NCBI RefSeq assembly: GCF_027594545.1
Contig: NZ_CP115160.1
Location: 4,460,501 to 4,524,500 of the forward strand
DNA length: 64,000 bases
Direction of reading: 5' to 3'
Origin: Algoriphagus sp. TR-M9
GTDB taxonomy: Bacteria > Bacteroidota > Bacteroidia > Cytophagales > Cyclobacteriaceae
Below the pieces are notes generated by a model. That model was given only the letters and a program-made list of their open reading frames with translations. It made no database searches and was not told where the DNA came from. This document shows, one piece after another, positions 51,797 to 61,148 of the stretch. Numbering within the stretch: the first letter of the stretch is position 1; every line of letters begins with the position of its first letter. A program made the translations under genes and the position numbers.

Positions 51797-53464
51797 TTAT
51801 CTCTTTATCCGATAAATCTTTCCTTCTGTTTTGCTCATGATATACACCTGCCCGTCTGCATCTTGGCCAAATTTTAAATCCACACGTTTTCCTCCACAGA
51901 GTTCCAGCAAGCTGATTTCCTGGCCTTCATATAGCACACCCCAACTTTGAACGCCTGCAGCTTCGGGGTCATCCAGATCAGTGAAGAATAAGCGCCCAGA
52001 TAAGATGTCTCCAAAAATCAATTTGCCTTCCAGCGGGCCATAGGGCATAACATACCCTGCAAAAATAGCTGCTAGCTCATCGTGATCGAGTTGGACTATT
52101 GGGTAGGTTACCCCGTACTTTTCGTCGTCTTCTTTTAGCGGGAAGATTTCATTGAATTTTCCGTAAGGGTTTATGATAAACCTACCTTCGCGAATCGGCC
52201 AGCCGTAGAAATTACCTTTTTCAATTTTATTGATTTCCTCTACGCTATGTTGTCCGATGTCGGTGGCGTACATGTTCCCTTTCTTATCCCAAAAAACCCT
52301 GTTCGGATTCCGGAAACCATTGGCGTAGACCTCGCCAGCTTTACCGGCCTCCCCAGCAAATGGGTTGCTCTTGGGAATGCCATATTGCCCATTGGGACTA
52401 TCATTGCCTAGAGGATCAATCCTGAGAATGCTGCTATAGATCCGTGTACCTTTACTGTCAGATACATAGGCAGCTCTTTGCTCCGCCAGTCCTCCATCAC
52501 CAAAGCCTATGAAAAGTAAGCCATAATCCTCATCTCCTGGTTTGGAATTTGGGTTAAAGGTCAGTTCCTGCATACCATGGGCCTGGGAAGGAATATCAAT
52601 TCTGAGCAGTTCCCGGGATGAACCTTTGAAACTAGCTGCCGCGGGATCCTCTGCCTGCCACTCCGTCAAAACCCACTGCATAAATACCCGAATGCTATCC
52701 GGGTAGCCATAATCAGGTTCTAGCGTGCCACCAGGCTCGGTGTGGGCCGTATAGAAAAGACCATTTTCAGTAAATTCCGGGTGAAAGCTAAAGCTTGCCA
52801 TTCCTGTAGCCCAGCCTGGCTTGCTGATTAATTCCGGTTTGTGATCCAATATTGGCAAATACATTTGCGGTTTTTGACCGATCAACTCATATAACCCTAC
52901 CCGCTGATCATTGACAAAAACGCGATTGGTTCCTGGCACAACATCCATTTTGGTCATTTTTGCCAAAGGCTGCGCTTCATCCGAAGCAGGTAGCTGACTG
53001 AATAGCTCCAGCTCCACCCGTATCCCGGAGTCTGGAACTGGCTCCGGGATAGGGTCCTGCAGACCGGTCAGGGGTAGGGTATCCGGTAAACTCTCGTAAG
53101 TGTGGAGGTAAGCGAGTATTTGGTCAATGCCTTCTTCACCCAAAGAAGCAAAAGGAGGCATGTATGTTTTGAATTTTTCAAATAGAGCCATTGCTCTAGG
53201 GTCTTTGGACTCTATGGCTAGGGAAGGGTCCTTGATGAAGTTTTTGACCCAGTCTGTTTCTACATGATGGGTGATGCCGCTGAGGTTTGGCCCGATTCCA
53301 TCTTGCTGAAAGTTATGACAGGTGCTGCAGTTATTTTCAAAAAGTGTCTTTCCGGCCGCAATTTGTTCGGCGTCAGTGCTGATTTCCGAACCAAATTCAT
53401 TGCTTTTTGTACAGGAGAATATTAAAAGAGAAGAGAATAAAAGAGTGCCTAAAGATAATTTCAT
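51797..53464 (-). CDS. cytochrome c-PQQ-type sugar dehydrogenase lipoprotein
   Basis: About 555 residues from the ATG at 53464. A lipobox (IFSC) is followed by a single-haem cytochrome c domain (CSTCH near 40-44, distal methionine in YMPPFASLG near 100). A glucose/sorbosone dehydrogenase-type beta-propeller follows (MQELTFNPNSKPGDEDYG, GFRNPNRVFWDKKGNMYATD, GWPIREG). The fusion suggests a membrane-tethered periplasmic dehydrogenase feeding electrons to the respiratory chain. The quinone cofactor and sugar are unconfirmed. Confidence 0.85.
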   Translation of the reverse strand: MKLSLGTLLFSSLLIFSCTKSNEFGSEISTDAEQIAAGKTLFENNCSTCHNFQQDGIGPNLSGITHHVETDWVKNFIKDPSLAIESKDPRAMALFEKFKTYMPPFASLGEEGIDQILAYLHTYESLPDTLPLTGLQDPIPEPVPDSGIRVELELFSQLPASDEAQPLAKMTKMDVVPGTNRVFVNDQRVGLYELIGQKPQMYLPILDHKPELISKPGWATGMASFSFHPEFTENGLFYTAHTEPGGTLEPDYGYPDSIRVFMQWVLTEWQAEDPAAASFKGSSRELLRIDIPSQAHGMQELTFNPNSKPGDEDYGLLFIGFGDGGLAEQRAAYVSDSKGTRIYSSILRIDPLGNDSPNGQYGIPKSNPFAGEAGKAGEVYANGFRNPNRVFWDKKGNMYATDIGQHSVEEINKIEKGNFYGWPIREGRFIINPYGKFNEIFPLKEDDEKYGVTYPIVQLDHDELAAIFAGYVMPYGPLEGKLIFGDILSGRLFFTDLDDPEAAGVQSWGVLYEGQEISLLELCGGKRVDLKFGQDADGQVYIMSKTEGKIYRIKR

Positions 53465-53567
53465 GCCTGCTAAATAGTAGATTTTGCTGAATTCTGCCAA
53501 AGAAAACAGTTAATTCCACCTGACTGTCCTGTATTGTAGGCTAGTTAGTGATTTGTAGTCTAGTGGG

Positions 53568-54635
53568 TTAAGGTTTCAGAATAAGTGTGAAAATAGTGCC
53601 TACTCCGGGTGTGCTGTCTACCTTGATTTTTCCACCTAGGCTTTGCACATGGTTATAAACCAGATAAAGTCCAATCCCCCGGCTGTCTGAATTTTGGTGA
53701 AAGGTCTGCTGAAAACCGAAAATTTTATCCTTTACTTCAGTCATATCAAAACCTATCCCATTGTCAGCAAATGTGAGGTGAACGAATCCGTTTTTTAAAC
53801 TGGAGCAAATTTTAATATGTGGGCGGGCCCCAGCTTTTTTATATTTAATGGAATTGCTGATCAGGTTTAGAAATATACTTTCCAGATAAGTTTGATTGGA
53901 ATGTATACTAGGAACCTGCTCAAAATCCATATCGACTTGGGCTTGAGAGATTTGCAATAAAGTACCGATGGATTTGGATATTCTATTCACCACATCTTCC
54001 AGCAGAATATTTTCAAATGGAATGTGCAGGGATTGCTTTTCCTTGAGATCCACCGAGAATTGGTCCAGTTTTTCTTTCAAATCTTCACAGCAGACCTTGA
54101 AAAGATCCAGGTATTCCAAAGTTTCCGGATCGGTGATTTTGCTCGAATCAATCAGCTCAAAAATCGAGAGAATATTGCTGACAGGAGACCTCAGGTCATG
54201 GGAAGTCATGTAGCCCAAATGCCGCAGCCCTTTATTAATCTCAGTAAGATTGGTTAGCAGCGCATTTCTGTCGTTTTCCAGCTGTTTTTTCTGTGTGATA
54301 TTCTTTGCTATCGCAAAGACCACCTGCGAATCCGCTATGGGCTGGGAAGTCCAGGAAAGCCATACGATTTCGCCGGATTTGGTCAGGTAGCGGTTTTCAA
54401 AATTGGTAAGTGTAGTATCACGCAAGAGTTCATCTCTCACGGTGGCAGTTTTGTCTCTGTCGGCTGGATGAATAAACTCCTTGATGGGTTTGGAGTAAAG
54501 CTCCTCATAGGTATATCCTAGCGCCTGTGGTACGGCCGGGTTTATTTTTTTGAAATAACCGTCGTATCCAGCGATGCAAACTAAATCCGGAGTTTGATCA
54601 AAGAAAACAGAATAATTGGAAAATTCCGGGTTCAT
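53568..54635 (-). CDS. PAS-domain sensor histidine kinase
   Basis: A 355-residue soluble kinase with an N-terminal PAS domain (about 8-115; ALGYTYEELYSKPIKEFIHP), a HisKA domain with the phospho-acceptor in MTSHDLRSPVSN (His146), and a HATPase_c domain with N-box HLTFADNGIGFDM and G-boxes SRGIGLYLVYN. No transmembrane segment is visible, so it senses a cytoplasmic signal. No response regulator is adjacent: it is an orphan kinase. Confidence 0.92.
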   Translation of the reverse strand: MNPEFSNYSVFFDQTPDLVCIAGYDGYFKKINPAVPQALGYTYEELYSKPIKEFIHPADRDKTATVRDELLRDTTLTNFENRYLTKSGEIVWLSWTSQPIADSQVVFAIAKNITQKKQLENDRNALLTNLTEINKGLRHLGYMTSHDLRSPVSNILSIFELIDSSKITDPETLEYLDLFKVCCEDLKEKLDQFSVDLKEKQSLHIPFENILLEDVVNRISKSIGTLLQISQAQVDMDFEQVPSIHSNQTYLESIFLNLISNSIKYKKAGARPHIKICSSLKNGFVHLTFADNGIGFDMTEVKDKIFGFQQTFHQNSDSRGIGLYLVYNHVQSLGGKIKVDSTPGVGTIFTLILKP

Positions 54636-55029
54636 AATGCTGAAAAAGCCTTTGTACTTGAAGACGAGAATAAGAAATATTCCGCTTTAATACTAAAGCA
54701 TAATTTCTAGTTGTTAAAAATTAATACGAAATCTTGGCGGTAACCGAATTCTTTTGTCTAACTGGAAGGGGACCGAAGAGCTCCACAGCGTATAATCCAC
54801 CCTCCTAACAAATGGGTATTACATAAAACAAATGATTATCCGCAATGATGCCCGTAGCCATAAAATCTTTGCTTATCTGGTGGGAAGGCCGATGACCGAA
54901 GACTCTCGCAGGAGCGGGACAGGCTGAAGCGGCCTCATTTGTTAAGTTTAACATATCCTACATTGCTTTTGCCTCTTTACTGGTAGAAAAGCGGATATTC
55001 AGATAAAATTAATACAGGGCCCGCTTCTT
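54636..55029. other. 394-bp intergenic stretch without a supported gene
   Basis: I see no convincing gene. A 31-codon frame at about 54831 is too short to trust. A GC-rich part near 54880-54930 contains GACCGAAGACTCTCGCAGGAG followed by GCGGGACAGGCT, partly like the relic in the lipoprotein array at 21621-21641. No promoter or terminator is evident beyond AT-rich DNA. Confidence 0.4.
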
Positions 55030-56277
55030 TTAGTTTATACTGAAAGTCTGATCATCTAGGTAGTGCGGGTAGATTTTACGGTGTTGTTTTTTCACTTCAG
55101 TGATCAGCGCTTCACGAAATTCCTCCACATTGGTACCATTACCAGCGGCCATGAAGACCGGCGGAATACCGGTTTTTTTGCCATAGGACTCTGCCAGTGC
55201 AGCAAAATCCACATAATTTGCCTCTTCTAGTTCATGCTCGGACATGTTCATGCTTTCTTCCTCACTGGGCATGGTTTCTACCAGATCCGTTTTATTAAAG
55301 ACCAGGAGAACAGGCTTATCTCCAGCTTTGATCTCATTAAGCGTCTGGGTGACTACGGCAATGTGGTCTTCGAAGTGCGGATGTGATATATCCACCACAT
55401 GCACCAGTAGATCTGCCTCTCGGATCTCATCTAGGGTGGATTTAAACGCCTCGATCAGGTGAGTAGGGAGCTTGCGTATGAAACCTACCGTATCTGACAA
55501 CAGAAATGGAATAGTGTCCAGCACCACCTTGCGCACGGTGGAATCTACCGTGGCAAAAAGCTTGTTTTCGGCTAGGATGTCCGTCTTGGTGATCAGGTTC
55601 ATCAGTGTGCTTTTACCCACATTGGTATAACCTACCACGGCCACGCGGACTATTCCTTTTCTGCCTTTACGTTGCGTTTCGCCTTGTTTTTCGATTTCTC
55701 GTAGCTTTTGCTTCAGCAGGGTGATGCGGTTTCGTATGTTTCGCTTATCTGTTTCGATCTCCTTTTCACCTGCTCCTCCACGGGTAGATGTACCACCTCT
55801 TTGCCGCTCCAGGTGAGTCCACATTCTGGTCAATCTAGGCAGGAGGTATTGGAATCTTGCCAGTTCCACTTGGGTTTTGGCCTGTGCAGTCTGGGCTCTT
55901 TTCAGGAAAATATCCAGAATCAAAAGGGATCTATCGTAGATTTTTACCTTGAGTTCATTTTCTAGATTTCGCATTTGCGAAGGGGATAAGTCATCATCGA
56001 ATATGACCATGTCCACCTCAAAATGCTTAATGTAAGCCTGAATTTCCTCCAGTTTTCCTGATCCCACAAAGGTTCGGATGTCAGGTTTTTCCATTTTCTG
56101 GGTGAATCGGTATACGGTTTTGGCACCGAGAGTTTCGGTCAAAAATGCGAGTTCATCCAAATGTTCCTCGGTCTCCTGTTCAGATTGCTGCTGACGCACT
56201 ATGCTTACTAGAACAGCAGTTTCCTGCTCCACGGAGGTATCGAATAGTTTTTGAAGTTTTCTGGAGTATTTGCTCAT
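55030..56277 (-). CDS. hflX: ribosome-associated GTPase HflX
   Basis: A 415-residue GTPase from the ATG at 56277 (a longer reading to 56490 lacks family similarity). The N-terminal HflX domain includes RTFVGSGKLEEIQ and VIFDDDLSPSQMRNLE, then a GGAGEKEIETDKR linker. The G domain follows with G1 GYTNVGKST, G3 DTVGFIRKLP and G4 NKTD. HflX splits stalled ribosomes, particularly under heat stress. Divergent from rfbC. Confidence 0.95.
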   Translation of the reverse strand: MSKYSRKLQKLFDTSVEQETAVLVSIVRQQQSEQETEEHLDELAFLTETLGAKTVYRFTQKMEKPDIRTFVGSGKLEEIQAYIKHFEVDMVIFDDDLSPSQMRNLENELKVKIYDRSLLILDIFLKRAQTAQAKTQVELARFQYLLPRLTRMWTHLERQRGGTSTRGGAGEKEIETDKRNIRNRITLLKQKLREIEKQGETQRKGRKGIVRVAVVGYTNVGKSTLMNLITKTDILAENKLFATVDSTVRKVVLDTIPFLLSDTVGFIRKLPTHLIEAFKSTLDEIREADLLVHVVDISHPHFEDHIAVVTQTLNEIKAGDKPVLLVFNKTDLVETMPSEEESMNMSEHELEEANYVDFAALAESYGKKTGIPPVFMAAGNGTNVEEFREALITEVKKQHRKIYPHYLDDQTFSIN

Positions 56278-56476
56278 AGATTTAATGCTATATCCAAACA
56301 ATGCGAAACAGCGTAAATTAGTTTCTCCGGTGCTGCAAAAGGCCTTGAGCAGGAGTGAATTTGCAATTCGATTGATAGAATGTCGCAAAGTTCGGCATAT
56401 TTCCTTACAATTGTTTAGGATACTGCGATGTCCAGTGGTTATTTTGCTGTAGTGAGCTGAACCCAACCCACACCCA

Positions 56477-57028
56477 ATGGTCGAAATCAAGCAAACAGCC
56501 CTAGCAGGGGTTTTAGAAATATTTCCAAAAGTTTTTAAAGATCAAAGAGGCTATTTCTTTGAGTCGTATCGTGAAGATTGGCTTCAGCAAGAAGGAGTTG
56601 CGCATGGCTGGGTGCAGGACAATCAGAGCTTTTCTCAAAAAGGAACCGTTCGTGGCCTGCATTTTCAGCGTGGTGAATATGCTCAGGCCAAACTGGTGCG
56701 GGTGATCCAAGGCAAGGTGCTGGATGTAGTCGTAGATCTAAGAAAGGATTCTCCTACTTTTGGGCAAAGCTATTCAGCATTGTTGACCACTGAGGCAAAC
56801 AATCTAATGTACGTACCCGTAGGTTTTGCTCATGGGTTTTCAGTTTTGGAAGATGCGATTTTTGCCTACAAGTGTTCTAATTATTACCACAAGGAAAGTG
56901 AAGGAGGAATACGCTGGAATGACCCAAAATTGGCCATAGATTGGCGAGTATCTGAGCCGATCATCTCAGAGAAGGACAAAGATTGGCCGACTATCGAAGA
57001 ATTTAAATTAAGTGAAGGAGGATTGTAA
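56477..57028 (+). CDS. rfbC: dTDP-4-dehydrorhamnose 3,5-epimerase
   Basis: A 183-residue RmlC-type cupin epimerase of the dTDP-rhamnose pathway. The family signatures are FKDQRGYFFESYRED, VRGLHFQRGEYAQAKLVRV (active-site His) and YVPVGFAHGFSVL, with NDPKLAIDW near the end. RmlA, B and D are not in the window. The stop is adjacent to the start of the PHP gene (1-bp overlap), linking it to polysaccharide export functions. Confidence 0.95.
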   Translation: MVEIKQTALAGVLEIFPKVFKDQRGYFFESYREDWLQQEGVAHGWVQDNQSFSQKGTVRGLHFQRGEYAQAKLVRVIQGKVLDVVVDLRKDSPTFGQSYSALLTTEANNLMYVPVGFAHGFSVLEDAIFAYKCSNYYHKESEGGIRWNDPKLAIDWRVSEPIISEKDKDWPTIEEFKLSEGGL

Positions 57029-57774
57029 TGGGGTTTTTAGACCTTTTTAAAAAGAAGCCAGAAATAATCGAAGATTTACATCTGGGTTGGCTGGAAGTGG
57101 ATATGCACTCCCACCTGATTCCTGGGATAGATGATGGCTCTAAGACTATGGAGGAGTCTCTGCACCTGATCAAGCGTATGGAAGATTATGGTCTGAGAAA
57201 GATTATCACCACTCCGCATATCATGTCTGAGTACTATAGAAATACTCCTGAAATCATCCGGATGGGCTTGGAGGATCTACGCAAGGCTGCCAAAAAAGAA
57301 GGGATCAATGTGGAGATAGACGCTGCGGCCGAATACTACATGGATGAAATCTTTCTGGAGAAAATCAAGGAAGGGCAAGAGGTACTCACCTTCGGGGACA
57401 ATTACATTTTGGTAGAAACAGGTTTTATCAATAAACCGCAAATGTTGCTTGAAATTATCTTCCAATTGGAAATGGCTGGTTTCAAGCCTATTCTGGCGCA
57501 CCCAGAGCGCTACCAATACCTGATTGCTGATAAGAAACTTCTGGAAGACCTTCTGGATAGAAACATACTTTTCCAGGTGAATCTCCTTTCTTTGACGGGG
57601 TTTTACTCCAAGCAGGTGAAGGATTTTGGGGAGTCGCTGCTTGAGACAGGTCAGGTCCGTTTCTTTGGTACAGACTGCCACAACCCCCGGTATCTGGACA
57701 TGCTGGAAACCCTGCCAAAGTCAAAGGTTTACGATAAAATCAAGCAGCTAAACCTGCTGAATACTACGCTTTGA
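57028..57774 (+). CDS. CpsB/CapC-type PHP tyrosine phosphatase
   Basis: A 248-residue manganese-dependent PHP phosphatase. The first metal motif is DMHSHLIPGIDDGSKT (near 25), followed by ITTPHIMSEYY, VEIDAAAEYYMDE, ILAHPERYQY and FFGTDCHNPRY. Enzymes of this type dephosphorylate tyrosine kinases that control capsule or exopolysaccharide assembly. It overlaps rfbC by 1 bp. No BY-kinase gene lies in this window. Confidence 0.9.
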   Translation: MGFLDLFKKKPEIIEDLHLGWLEVDMHSHLIPGIDDGSKTMEESLHLIKRMEDYGLRKIITTPHIMSEYYRNTPEIIRMGLEDLRKAAKKEGINVEIDAAAEYYMDEIFLEKIKEGQEVLTFGDNYILVETGFINKPQMLLEIIFQLEMAGFKPILAHPERYQYLIADKKLLEDLLDRNILFQVNLLSLTGFYSKQVKDFGESLLETGQVRFFGTDCHNPRYLDMLETLPKSKVYDKIKQLNLLNTTL

Positions 57775-57788
57775 TTTTTCCTTAGTCA

Positions 57789-58742
57789 ATGAAAATCCTC
57801 ATCACTGGTATTACTGGATTATTTGGAAGCTACCTGGCTAGGGAGTTTGCCCCCATGGGCGAAATACATGGCTTTCGTAGAAAGAACTCCTCTGCGAGAT
57901 TGCTGGAGGGTAGTGATTTTCCGGTTACCTGGCATGAGGGCGATCTTTCGGATATCGCATCGCTGGAGGAAGCCATGCGTGGTATTGATCTAGTGATTCA
58001 TGCCGCGGGCAAAGTCTCATTTGATCCAAAACATGAGGAGCTGCTGCATGAGGTGAATGTCAAAGGGACTACCCATGTGGTGAATGCGATGCTGAACAGT
58101 GGGGTTCCCAAACTGGTTTACGTCAGTTCGGTCTCGGCTATAGGGCGAAGTGCTGAGCAATCCAGGATAGATGAGAATTTTAAATGGGTCAAATCCCCGC
58201 TGAACACGGATTACGGGGTGTCAAAATATCTGGCTGAGTTAGAAGCCTGGAGAGGAGAGCAGGAAGGATTGGAATTGCTGGTCGTAAACCCATCCATTCT
58301 TCTGGGGAAAATCAAGGACGATAGGAGCTCCACTGACATTTATCAGTATGTTTTGGAAGAAAGAAAGTATTATCCTGTAGGCGATCTGAATTACATAGAT
58401 GTGCGTGATGCGGCCCAGCAAGTAAGAGCACTTGTGGAGAATAATCACTGGGGAGAGCGCTTCATATTGAACAATGCGCGTATTTCCTATCAGGAGTTTT
58501 TTGCAGAGATGGCCGGAGTATTTGGAAAAAAAGCTCCATCCAGGCCTCTTTCCGGAAACCTTTTAAACCTAGTGGTTTTCGGAAGCAGTATTCTGCGAAA
58601 AGTCGGGCTGAGCAAAGTGCAATTGGGTAAAAAATCTGCTTTGCTTTCCCAGCAGAAAGTGTTTTTCGACAATGCTAAGGTCAATCGCGTGCTCAATCCA
58701 AAGTATACCTCCTTGAAAGACACCTTTCTTGCCGCAAAATAA
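57789..58742 (+). CDS. NAD-dependent sugar epimerase/dehydratase family protein
   Basis: A 317-residue extended short-chain dehydrogenase. The nucleotide-binding motif is TGITGLFGSYLAREF (near 7), active-site YGVSKYLAE (Tyr-x3-Lys) near 145, and NPSILLG after it. The substrate may be a nucleotide sugar or a dihydroflavonol-type ketone; the C-terminal half is too divergent to tell. It is 14 bp after the PHP gene, so it is likely part of the same operon. Confidence 0.85.
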   Translation: MKILITGITGLFGSYLAREFAPMGEIHGFRRKNSSARLLEGSDFPVTWHEGDLSDIASLEEAMRGIDLVIHAAGKVSFDPKHEELLHEVNVKGTTHVVNAMLNSGVPKLVYVSSVSAIGRSAEQSRIDENFKWVKSPLNTDYGVSKYLAELEAWRGEQEGLELLVVNPSILLGKIKDDRSSTDIYQYVLEERKYYPVGDLNYIDVRDAAQQVRALVENNHWGERFILNNARISYQEFFAEMAGVFGKKAPSRPLSGNLLNLVVFGSSILRKVGLSKVQLGKKSALLSQQKVFFDNAKVNRVLNPKYTSLKDTFLAAK

Positions 58743-58887
58743 ACTAATTGGAGAAGGGAAGCGTTTGCTTTTTTACGTTGCGTATTCCTAGTAGTGATTA
58801 GGGGTGTACCTTCTTACAAAAATTAACAAATCGAGACTTTGAGAGACCAAATAATTTGGTAACTTAAATAAACCATAAAACATCCTA

Positions 58888-60303
58888 ATGACTGGAGATC
58901 ACGATCAAGATTGGGAAAACGACAAAAAGCTGGTAGAACGGTTTGAAAATTCCCTAAAATCCAATCTGGACCTTTATTTTGAAGAGGAGGAACTGGAAGA
59001 TGTTATCCGCTTTTATTTTGATCAGCAGAAATTTCTGAAGGCACTTCGGGCATCAGAATTTTCACTGGAGAGGTTTCCGTTTTCGGTAGAGATCAAGCTG
59101 CTCAAGGCGCAGTGTTTGATATTCAACGATGAGCTGGAAGAAGGTTTAGAAATCCTGGAAAACATCAATAATATATCTCCAAACAATGAGGAGATTATTT
59201 TGGCATTGGCAAATGCCCATATTCTTGCAGGCACACCGCAATTTGGGATAGAAATTCTGGAAAATTTCCTACCTCTGGCAGAGGATAAGGCTGAGGTCTA
59301 TTATTCTCTGGGTAACCTGTACCGGGTTCAGAACAAAAACGAAAAAGCCAGCTACTACTTCAAGGAAGCAGTGAAAAACCGCATCAACCATGAAGATGCC
59401 CTGTTTCAGCTGGCCATGATCACAGAAGAAGAAGGGTCCTTTGATGAGATTTTGCATTTCTATCAGGAATTTATCGATCAGGATCCTTACAGCGCAGGGG
59501 CTTGGTATAATCTGGGGGTGGTGTACAATCGCCTCGGTAGATATGAAGATGCGATCAAAGCCTACGATTATGCCATTCTGATCGACGATACCTTTGCATC
59601 AGCCTATTTTAATCTGGGCAATGCCCTGATGAATACCAAGCAATACGAGCTCGCACTGGAAGCCTATCAAAACACCATTAACTGTGAAGGGGCTAATTCA
59701 GAAAACTGCTGCTACATAGGCGCTGCTTATGAAAAACTCAATAAGATAGACGAGGCTTTCAAGTACTTCAAAAAATCAGCAAAATTTGATGAGGAGTATG
59801 ATGATGCTTGGTTTGGGCTGGGGATGTGCATGCTAAAGAAGGAAAAGTACTTCGAAGCCATACATTATTTTAAGAAAGCCCTCAAACTCACGAAAGAAAA
59901 TCCGAATTATTGGGTAGGACTGGCCGATGCAGAATTTCAATTGGGAAATATGCAGGCGAGCTCTGAAGCGTATGAAGAAGCGATCAATCTGGAGCCTGGG
60001 ATTCTGGAAACCTATATAAATCTGGCACTTATCTATCATGAGCAGAACAGATTTGAAGAGGCGATAGACGTGACCAGAGAAGGAATAGAGGAGCTTCCTG
60101 AAGAAGCAGAGCTGTATTATCGCATGGTAGTTTACCTGATCAAAATGGGCAATTACAAAGAGGCGTTTTCATTTTTGGAAAATGGGTTAACTTTGGACTT
60201 CGAAAAGCATACGGTCTTATACGATCTCATGCCTGAGCTGAAGCAGCAGAAGGCCTTGTATAAGATAATTGCCCAATATCGGGAGGAAAGTCCCGAGTCC
60301 TAA
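58888..60303 (+). CDS. tetratricopeptide-repeat protein
   Basis: A 471-residue soluble protein made almost wholly of about eleven TPR units (for example SAGAWYNLGVVYNRLGRYED and ASAYFNLGNALMNTKQYELA). It has no signal peptide or enzymatic domain, so it is probably a cytoplasmic scaffold. The partner is unknown. It is followed after 16 bp by comA on the same strand. Confidence 0.9.
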   Translation: MTGDHDQDWENDKKLVERFENSLKSNLDLYFEEEELEDVIRFYFDQQKFLKALRASEFSLERFPFSVEIKLLKAQCLIFNDELEEGLEILENINNISPNNEEIILALANAHILAGTPQFGIEILENFLPLAEDKAEVYYSLGNLYRVQNKNEKASYYFKEAVKNRINHEDALFQLAMITEEEGSFDEILHFYQEFIDQDPYSAGAWYNLGVVYNRLGRYEDAIKAYDYAILIDDTFASAYFNLGNALMNTKQYELALEAYQNTINCEGANSENCCYIGAAYEKLNKIDEAFKYFKKSAKFDEEYDDAWFGLGMCMLKKEKYFEAIHYFKKALKLTKENPNYWVGLADAEFQLGNMQASSEAYEEAINLEPGILETYINLALIYHEQNRFEEAIDVTREGIEELPEEAELYYRMVVYLIKMGNYKEAFSFLENGLTLDFEKHTVLYDLMPELKQQKALYKIIAQYREESPES

Positions 60304-60319
60304 CATTAAAACCTAGCTA

Positions 60320-61090
60320 ATGAATTATGAGCTGAATAATATCCCCGTTCGGACTGAAAAGCCACGGACAAAGGGATTTACCATGGCCATGGACAAAGGC
60401 CTTAGCCTAAGAGCCACCGAAGATTTTGTTGACAGTTGTGCAGATTACGTGGATATCGTAAAACTCGGTTGGGCTACATCTTATGTGACTAAAAACCTCA
60501 GTGAGAAACTTGCTATTTACAAAGAAGCTGGAATTCCTGTTTATCTGGGAGGAACACTCTTTGAAGCTTTTATAGTAAGAGGGCAGTTTGATGATTATAG
60601 AAAAGTTCTCGACCGCTATAACCTCTCTTTTGCGGAGGTGTCTGATGGATCGATCTCCCTCAATCATGATAAAAAGTGCGAATTCATCTCCACCCTAGCT
60701 CAGCAGGTAACGGTACTTTCCGAAGTGGGATCTAAAGATGCCGCGAAAATCATCCCACCATATAAGTGGATAGAGCAGATGCAGACTGAACTGGACGCTG
60801 GAGCCTGGAAAGTAATCGGAGAAGCCAGAGAAGGTGGAAACGTGGGGCTGTTCAGAGATTCAGGTGAAGTGAGGCAGGGACTGGTAGAGGAAATTTTGAC
60901 GCAAATCCCGGAAGAACGTATTATCTGGGAAGCCCCTATCAAATCCCAGCAAGTGTGGTTTATCAAACTGATCGGTGCCAATGTAAATCTTGGAAACATC
61001 AGTCCATCTGAAGTGATTCCTTTGGAAACGATCCGATTGGGACTGAGAGGAGATACATTTGATCACTTTTTGGGAGAAATTAAATTGTAA
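60320..61090 (+). CDS. comA: phosphosulfolactate synthase (ComA family)
   Basis: A 256-residue TIM-barrel of the ComA family, which joins sulfite to phosphoenolpyruvate giving phosphosulfolactate. The family signatures are RTKGFTMAMDKGLSLRA, DYVDIVKLGWATSYV, GIPVYLGGTLFEAF, FAEVSDGSI and IIWEAPIKSQQVWFIKLIG. In archaea it starts coenzyme M synthesis. In Bacteroidota, which lack coenzyme M, it may supply sulfonate precursors; I infer this. A terminator follows it. Confidence 0.93.
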   Translation: MNYELNNIPVRTEKPRTKGFTMAMDKGLSLRATEDFVDSCADYVDIVKLGWATSYVTKNLSEKLAIYKEAGIPVYLGGTLFEAFIVRGQFDDYRKVLDRYNLSFAEVSDGSISLNHDKKCEFISTLAQQVTVLSEVGSKDAAKIIPPYKWIEQMQTELDAGAWKVIGEAREGGNVGLFRDSGEVRQGLVEEILTQIPEERIIWEAPIKSQQVWFIKLIGANVNLGNISPSEVIPLETIRLGLRGDTFDHFLGEIKL

Positions 61091-61108
61091 TACTACTCAA
61101 CTCATATT

Positions 61109-61144
61109 AGGCTGATTGGATAACTCTGATCAGCCTTTATTTTT
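61109..61144 (+). terminator. rho-independent terminator after comA
   Basis: The 8-bp stem AGGCTGAT (61109-61116) and ATCAGCCT (61129-61136) is followed by TTATTTTT. It ends the TPR-comA unit and shows that the next gene must start downstream, at 61149. Confidence 0.85.
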
Positions 61145-61148
61145 GACC

